A DNA stretch of 64,000 nucleotides from Diacronema lutheri (Eukaryota; Haptophyta; Pavlovophyceae; Pavlovales; Pavlovaceae): the NCBI GenBank assembly GCA_019448385.1, contig JAGTXO010000003.1, positions 868,001 through 932,000 on the forward strand, in the 5' to 3' direction. The stretch's first letter is position 1, and the number at the start of each line of letters is the position of its first letter. A model generated the notes under the pieces. That model had not been told where the DNA came from. It saw only the letters and a list, made by a program, of their open reading frames with translations, and made no database searches. Below are positions 59,224 through 64,000 of the stretch, piece by piece. A program made the position numbers and the translations under genes.

Positions 59224-60129
59224 ATGCAGGGCGCGGGCGCCACGCTGGCGGATCCGCGCGCGCGTCCGATGGCGGGCGCGCTGTGGCAATGGGGCCGCAA
59301 CAGGGTGGCCTTCGAGTCCGGCGCCGGGCCGCGCAAGCTTATCGTGCTCGGAGGGCTCACGGACGGCCTGCTGCCGTGCAGGTGGGTGCCGGCGCTCGCC
59401 GACGCCGCGGCGGAGGCAGGCTGGTCGACGGTGCAGCCGGTGCTCTCGTCCGCCTACGCTGGCTACGGCACGGGCACGCTCCAGCGCGACGCCGACGAGC
59501 TCTCCGAGCTCGTCGAGCACATGGTGGCCGAGCGCGGGTGCGAAGCGGTTGCGGTCGTGGGCCACTCGACCGGCTGTCAGATCGCGTGCTCGTTCGCGCG
59601 GTTCGGCTCGGCGGCGGCGATTTCGCGCATCGCTGCGCTCGTGCTGCAGGCGCCCGTGAGTGACCAAGAAAGCGGCGGGATGCGCGACGAGACGGCCGCG
59701 TGGGTCGCACGCGCGCGCGCCGCGCCCACGCCGTCCACGACGCTCATGCCCCTCGACGCGCACTATGTGCCCATCACGTGCGAGCGCTTCTTGAGTCTGT
59801 ACGCGACTGACGGCGGCCAGCCCGACGACCTCTTCTCCTCGTACCTCACCGACGCGCAGCTGCGTGACAAGCTGGGCCATCTTGAAGCGCTGCGCGTGCT
59901 GGTCGCGTTCAGCATGGCCGACGAATACGTGCCCGCGCACGTCGACAAGCGCGCGCTCGTCGCCCGGCTGGCGCGAGCGATGGGCAGCGGCGCCGTCGAG
60001 CTGTGCTTGGACGGCGCCGACCACAGCCTGCAGCTGCCGGCCGACGGCTCGGCGGCCAACGCTTTCGTGCGCGCTGCGGCCGAGCTGCTGCGCGGCGCGC
60101 AGCCGCGCGGGGCGGCGGCGCGAGTGTAG
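59224..60129 (+). CDS. UPF0613/DUF1749 alpha/beta hydrolase
   Basis: The protein is 301 aa from the ATG at 59224 (MQGAGATLADPRAR). The 26 codons before it are open but start without an ATG. Features are VLGGLTDGLLPCRWVPALAD, WSTVQPVLSSAYAGYGTG, TLQRDADELSELVEHM, then AVVGHSTGCQIACSF with the nucleophile Ser in GHSTG. ALVLQAPVSDQE follows, and later VAFSMADEYVP and DGADHSL with the likely Asp and His. This pattern matches the fungal and plant UPF0613 family, whose substrate is unknown. A role in the cytosol is likely as no leader is clear, though the excluded upstream codons could form one if an unusual start is used. Confidence 0.85.
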   Translation: MQGAGATLADPRARPMAGALWQWGRNRVAFESGAGPRKLIVLGGLTDGLLPCRWVPALADAAAEAGWSTVQPVLSSAYAGYGTGTLQRDADELSELVEHMVAERGCEAVAVVGHSTGCQIACSFARFGSAAAISRIAALVLQAPVSDQESGGMRDETAAWVARARAAPTPSTTLMPLDAHYVPITCERFLSLYATDGGQPDDLFSSYLTDAQLRDKLGHLEALRVLVAFSMADEYVPAHVDKRALVARLARAMGSGAVELCLDGADHSLQLPADGSAANAFVRAAAELLRGAQPRGAAARV

Positions 60130-60214
60130 AACAGCGCTGCCGTATGTCTTTGGAAAATTATTAAGGGGAATCCGGAGAGGTGCTCGGAGAGAACAGGAGG
60201 AGAAGAGCGCCCTG

Positions 60215-60584
60215 TCATCGACCCGCCGGCGGGCTCTCGCCGTGTGGCCGCGACGCTGAGGCCTTGATCGCCTCCTGCGTGGACGGGGGAACGGGCAACA
60301 AGCAGGGCGGGCAGCTCGCGCGCACGTGTCAACTGGGTGGCGCGGCGGCGAGCAACCCGGCGAGCGGGCACGCGAGCGGGCATGCCGGGCATGCGTGCGC
60401 GTCGACGCCCACGCCAAACGTTTTGAAAGTGGAGCGAGATGCAGTCGCGCAGCTCCTCGAAGGCGGCGTGGCAGTCCGAGTTGGGGATGAACTCGCCTTG
60501 AAGGAACTTGTCCTTGAACCATGTCCGCATGCACTGCGTGTACTCCGCCTGAAGTCCAGCGCACGCGCTCCGCGCGCCCTCCAT
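60215..60584 (-). CDS. MDM35/TRIAP1-like twin CX9C protein (two exons)
   Basis: Exons are 60584-60420 and 60274-60215, with a 145-nt intron (donor GTTTGG, acceptor CCACGCAG); the splice is phase 0 and yields 74 aa. Cys are at residues 8, 18, 38 and 48, giving two CX9C motifs on paired helices, in the setting CAGLQAEYTQC, WFKDKFLQG and CHAAFEELRDC. The WF...KFLxG phrase between the pairs is specific to Mdm35/TRIAP1. The protein is imported into the mitochondrial intermembrane space by Mia40 and escorts Ups/PRELI lipid-transfer proteins that move phosphatidic acid and serine. Human TRIAP1 is 76 aa, so the length fits. The unusual donor keeps the last exon slightly uncertain. It is head-to-head with the next gene (100 bp). 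Confidence 0.88.
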
Positions 60585-60684
60585 CGTGAATGCTCGATGG
60601 CCTCTCGAAGTCGGCCGACCGGTCGGCAATTTCAACGAAATTGCGTCGGCGGTGGGGTTGGGGCCCTGCAACCAACCCTCCCCC

Positions 60685-63600
60685 ATGAGGGAGCCGTCGT
60701 TCGACGAGCTCACGCCGCGGGAGGCGCTGCGGTATGGCGTGGCCGTGTTCGCCGTCGCGACAGACATGCTGTTCAGCGTAAGCGCATTCGCGAGCGGCGC
60801 CGCCGTCGCCGCACTCGTCTCGCTTGTCGCGCTCGGCCTCGCGTGCGTCGTGAACGCGCGCGTGCTGCAGGTGGCGCTCCGCGACGCCAAGGTGGACGGG
60901 CCGCGCGTGCACGCGCACTTCATGGAGTGGCTGCCCGTCCTCTCGTTGTGCATTGTCAGCTCCGCCTTTTTGGACCGCTTGCCTTTCCGCTCGGCGCCCG
61001 TGCACGCCGGGCTGCCGACGCGCGCGCTGCTCATCGCGTCGTTGCTCGGCCCAACGTTTGGCGACGTGGCGCAGCTGTTCGTGCAGGTGCCCTTCGTCGC
61101 GCTCGCAAGCAGGCCGCAGCCGCTCGCGGCGCTCTCAATCTTCGCCACCGCCGCCGCGATCGCCGAACGCGTGTTCGCCAACGGGCGGACGGTTTTGCGC
61201 GGCGCTGCCGCCGACGAGTCGGATCGGAAGTTGCGTGCGCGCGTGCCCGCGCGCGGTGGCGGCGGTGGGGAGGGCGAGCACGGCAACGATTCGGCCGATG
61301 CGCGAGAACTCGGCCTGCCCGGTCGGCCGCGGCTGACGCTCAAGAGCGCGCCCGCGCGCCCCAAGCCGACGCCCGCGCCCGACGGCGGCGCTCGCACGCT
61401 CGCCCGGGACGTCGACGGTGCTGAACGCGCTGAGCTGCACGCGTGCGATCGCGCCGCGCGCGCGCATGAGCGCATCTACGACCACGCAGCCGCGCCGCCG
61501 ATGCCGGTCGCCCACGCCGCGGTGCGCGGCGACGCGCAGACCGCCGACGCGGACGTCGTTGTCCTCAGCCGGCCGCGTGCGCACGGGATGTGCCGCGAGA
61601 AAAGCGCTGCAGCCGTTACAGCCGTTGGATGCGCGTCGGCGCTCGCGCGCGCACCGAGCGGACTGTCTGCCGTGACGGTGGAGTGCGGCGAAGGCGAAGG
61701 CGGCGGTGGTGAGTGCAGCGGCAGCGGCGGCGGTGGTGGCGTCGGTGGCGCGCGCGTGCTCGCCGCTGGGCGCGCGGGTGCGGCCGCCGCCGTCGGTGGC
61801 GCGGCAGCCGGCACGGCCGCCACTAGCACGGCCTCGGCCTCGGCCGCGGGCGCGGGCGCGGCGGCGCTCGTCACGAGCGCGGCGGGCGCGGCGGCATGGA
61901 CGGTACCCTCGTACGATGGCGACGCGAACACGGACGGCCGCCCGCGAACGTTAGTGCCGCGCGTGCACACGCGCACCGCACCGCCCGCTGCAAAGCCGCA
62001 GCTGACTGCTCCGCCGCCCAGGGCGCCATCCGCTGCGTCTGCGGATGCGGCGCGCGCGCGCGCCAAGGGAGCGCTCGACGCGACGCCGCCGCGCGCGCCG
62101 CCCAAGGCGGCGCCCTCCACCGCGGCGCCGGCCGCTACGGGCGCAGCGCGCGCGAGGTCTTCAGCTGCGCCGCAGCGCCACGCCACCGGCGCGTCGCCGG
62201 CGGCCGCGCGCGTCACTGCGCCGTCGCGCGCGGTGGCAGCTGCGTCAGCGGCGGCGGTGGCGGCGGCGACGCCCGTGGTCGTAACCGTCGAGGCGCCCGC
62301 GACGGAGGCGTGCGCGGTGATCGAGTGCTGCGAGGATGGCGCGTGGGGAGGCGGAGCCGACGTGGGCGGTGCGCGCGAGCGCCTTTTGGCCCAACCCGTC
62401 GCGACGCGCGCGGCTGCGGCGGCCGCGTCCGAGCGCCTTTCCGTCGCGCTCGCGCGCGCCGAGGCTGTAACGGTCGATCTAAGCGCGCGCTCGGCGGAAC
62501 GGCATTCGTTATCGCCCCCGCGCTCGGCCGCGGAGGAAAGCGGATGGGCGGCCGCCGTGCACCTGCACGCGCCGGCCGCCGCGCAGCCCCTTGCCGACGC
62601 GCTCGCGCGAGCCGCTTTCGTGACCGAGCAGCTGCGTGCGCGCTCGACGGCGCACGGCTGCGCCGACGAGCAGGGCGCGCCCACCGGCGCAGACGTGCCG
62701 GCCTGCGGCGCGGCGGCGCACACATCGCGGTCGTGTGCGCCACCCTCGCAGAGGGCTGTGACGGCGCGAGGCGGTCAAAGTGCCGCCGCAAGTCTGGCGC
62801 GCGCGCGCTCGCCCGCGCAGTCCGCGCGCCGGCCGGCAGCGTCCATGGCGGCCAGCGCGAGCGGCGTCGGCGCGGCGGCGAGCGCGCGTCTTTCGGCGCC
62901 TGCGCCGGCAAAGCAGCCGCGCGCGACGTCGCCGGCGCCCGTTGCTCGCGCGGCCAGCACCTCGCCGGCCGCGCGCGCGCGCGCGCCGGCGAGTAGATCG
63001 CCCGCACCGTCGCCTGGCCGCGCAGCCGCGAGGCCATTGCCGACGACCATGCCGATCTACGCGTCCTTCATGGCGCCGACGGGCACCGTGCGCGCGCGCG
63101 CGCCCGCCGCGCCCGCCGCGCCCGCCGTGCCCGCGCGCACCGCGTTCGCGTTCGGCGGCGCCGGCCCGCGCTTCCCGGCGTGCGCCGCGCAGCCCGAGCC
63201 GGCCGCGCCGGCGCATGGCGCGCACTCCAACGCTGGGCCTACGCTTGCGTCGATGGCGCTGCGCGTCGACCCGTCGGTGGCGTGGGCGGGCACGCAGGCG
63301 CGCGCGGCGCGTGCCAAGGAGGCCGAGGCGCGCAAGCGCGCCGAGAAGGAGGCGCATCGCCAGGAGGCCGCGCGCGTGCGCGCGGCGCGCGCGGCGGAGG
63401 CGCACGCGGCGCGCGGCGCGGCCGACGAGCGAATGGGTGAGCGGAGCGTCGACGTCGCCGCGCGGCGCGACGAGGCACGACGCACATCTGTGCCGGCGTC
63501 GGCGGTCGGGCGGCGGGCGGCCGCACCCGCAGCCCGATCCGTTTCGCCCGCGCGCGCGCCACCGACTCCGGCGCACGCCAAGACGGGCGCGGCGCAGACT

Positions 63601-64000
63601 GTTGTCGGCGCGCTCGTGCGCCCGGCGCCTGCGCGGCACGCGGCGACGGCGGATCGCATCGAGCTCGAGCTGTCGTCGGCGGAGACGGCGACGTTCGAGG
63701 CGTTCGGCGCGCCAGACGCAGACGTCACCGAGCCACCGCTGCCACCGCTCAACGCCTCGCAGAAGGCGGAGCTGCGCGTTGAGCTCGCGGCGGACACACA
63801 GCCGGCGCGCGCACCCTCTGCGGTCATCACGCTCGACGACGCCGAGAAGGAGGCGAGGCTTGCGCGCGTCGAGGCGCAGCTGGAGAAGCTGGCGCTCAAG
63901 GCGAAGATGCCCGTCAGCCTGCTCCACACCGCCGAGCAGCTCGACTTCACCGACGCCGGCCTGACGGATGAGATGAGCAGTGCCATCGTCGTGCTCGTGC
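60685..64000 (+). CDS. Large unrecognised membrane protein (3' partial)
   Basis: From the ATG at 60685 (MREPSFDELTPREALRYG) the frame stays open to the window edge, more than 1,105 codons, without a stop. Residues about 16-175 contain four hydrophobic segments: VAVFAVATDMLFSVSAFASG, AALVSLVALGLACVV, LPVLSLCIVSSAFL, and LLIASLLGPTFGD with LFVQVPFVALA. Everything after that is disordered, rich in Ala, Arg, Pro and Ser. Exceptions are a charged coiled coil near residues 880-930 (KEAEARKRAEKEAHRQ) and a possible helical motif near 1055-1085 (LDDAEKEARLARVEAQLEKLALK). I do not recognise the family. Two genes merged by lack of an intron or stop cannot be excluded, but codon and amino-acid use stay uniform. 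Confidence 0.6.
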   Translation, partial: MREPSFDELTPREALRYGVAVFAVATDMLFSVSAFASGAAVAALVSLVALGLACVVNARVLQVALRDAKVDGPRVHAHFMEWLPVLSLCIVSSAFLDRLPFRSAPVHAGLPTRALLIASLLGPTFGDVAQLFVQVPFVALASRPQPLAALSIFATAAAIAERVFANGRTVLRGAAADESDRKLRARVPARGGGGGEGEHGNDSADARELGLPGRPRLTLKSAPARPKPTPAPDGGARTLARDVDGAERAELHACDRAARAHERIYDHAAAPPMPVAHAAVRGDAQTADADVVVLSRPRAHGMCREKSAAAVTAVGCASALARAPSGLSAVTVECGEGEGGGGECSGSGGGGGVGGARVLAAGRAGAAAAVGGAAAGTAATSTASASAAGAGAAALVTSAAGAAAWTVPSYDGDANTDGRPRTLVPRVHTRTAPPAAKPQLTAPPPRAPSAASADAARARAKGALDATPPRAPPKAAPSTAAPAATGAARARSSAAPQRHATGASPAAARVTAPSRAVAAASAAAVAAATPVVVTVEAPATEACAVIECCEDGAWGGGADVGGARERLLAQPVATRAAAAAASERLSVALARAEAVTVDLSARSAERHSLSPPRSAAEESGWAAAVHLHAPAAAQPLADALARAAFVTEQLRARSTAHGCADEQGAPTGADVPACGAAAHTSRSCAPPSQRAVTARGGQSAAASLARARSPAQSARRPAASMAASASGVGAAASARLSAPAPAKQPRATSPAPVARAASTSPAARARAPASRSPAPSPGRAAARPLPTTMPIYASFMAPTGTVRARAPAAPAAPAVPARTAFAFGGAGPRFPACAAQPEPAAPAHGAHSNAGPTLASMALRVDPSVAWAGTQARAARAKEAEARKRAEKEAHRQEAARVRAARAAEAHAARGAADERMGERSVDVAARRDEARRTSVPASAVGRRAAAPAARSVSPARAPPTPAHAKTGAAQTVVGALVRPAPARHAATADRIELELSSAETATFEAFGAPDADVTEPPLPPLNASQKAELRVELAADTQPARAPSAVITLDDAEKEARLARVEAQLEKLALKAKMPVSLLHTAEQLDFTDAGLTDEMSSAIVVLV

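Noticed and set aside
1-64000. Mobile elements or virus-derived genes
   Set aside because: I found no reverse transcriptase, transposase, integrase or capsid-like protein and no long terminal repeats by eye. Short or very old elements could be missed.
1-64000. tRNA and rRNA genes
   Set aside because: No stretch with the usual internal promoter boxes or rRNA core sequences was noticed. A covariance search would be needed to exclude them.

Overview
The window is nuclear DNA of a GC-rich, very compact microbial eukaryote with flagella, mitochondria and a plastid. A haptophyte such as a pavlovophyte would fit, but no marker here fixes the lineage. The eukaryotic evidence is an alpha-tubulin, Rab28, a Gcn5-type histone acetyltransferase, a CXXC zinc finger, an MDM35/TRIAP1 twin CX9C protein, a mitochondrial uL3, an Imp1-type peptidase and GT...AG introns. 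HPPD with a signal-peptide-like leader and an FKBP with a twin-Arg leader suggest a plastid, probably of secondary origin. I count about 30 genes. Most have no intron or a few short ones, and many sit in divergent pairs separated by 0 to 150 bp or in convergent pairs separated by 10 to 110 bp.

Layout. 0-4.2 kb: the tail of an unknown gene, a possible Fe/2OG-type oxygenase, a DUF262 (GmrSD-N-like) protein and a scrambled acetate kinase. 4.3-11.2 kb: a bromodomain-PHD-Gcn5 acetyltransferase and an FKBP. 11.8-19.4 kb: mitochondrial uL3, an unknown membrane protein, an unknown protein, a TrmA/RlmD-type RNA methyltransferase and an unknown mitochondrial membrane protein. 19.9-24 kb: Imp1-like peptidase, CXXC protein and alpha-tubulin. 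24.1-37.4 kb: one gene of about 4,383 codons for a polycystin-1-like surface protein. 37.5-45.8 kb: Rab28, a PLAT-PP2C phosphatase, HPPD, a CCCH/RanBP2 zinc-finger protein, two small membrane or secreted proteins and a predicted acylated MGLCC protein. 46-53.8 kb: a receptor-like CHAT protease/NB-ARC protein whose intron holds a 50-bp minisatellite, and an O-fucosyltransferase-like protein. 53.9-64 kb: FAN1 nuclease, a DMT transporter, a coiled-coil protein, a UPF0613 hydrolase, MDM35/TRIAP1 and an unknown membrane protein that runs off the window.

The best candidate for an undescribed system is the 46.0-51.7 kb gene. By reading through its splice sites, it encodes a signal peptide, a discoidin-like ectodomain, one membrane pass, a caspase-like CHAT domain and an NB-ARC-like module whose P-loop lacks the usual Lys. 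This would be a receptor with a built-in protease and a STAND-like switch. The second candidate is the 4,383-aa protein, which joins an integrin-like propeller, a pherophorin-like polyproline rod, six copies of an unfamiliar domain, TIG repeats, REJ and GPS. It lies between alpha-tubulin and Rab28, both of which are tied to cilia. All domain calls are read by eye from motifs. Exon borders are inferred from GT/AG sites and reading phase.
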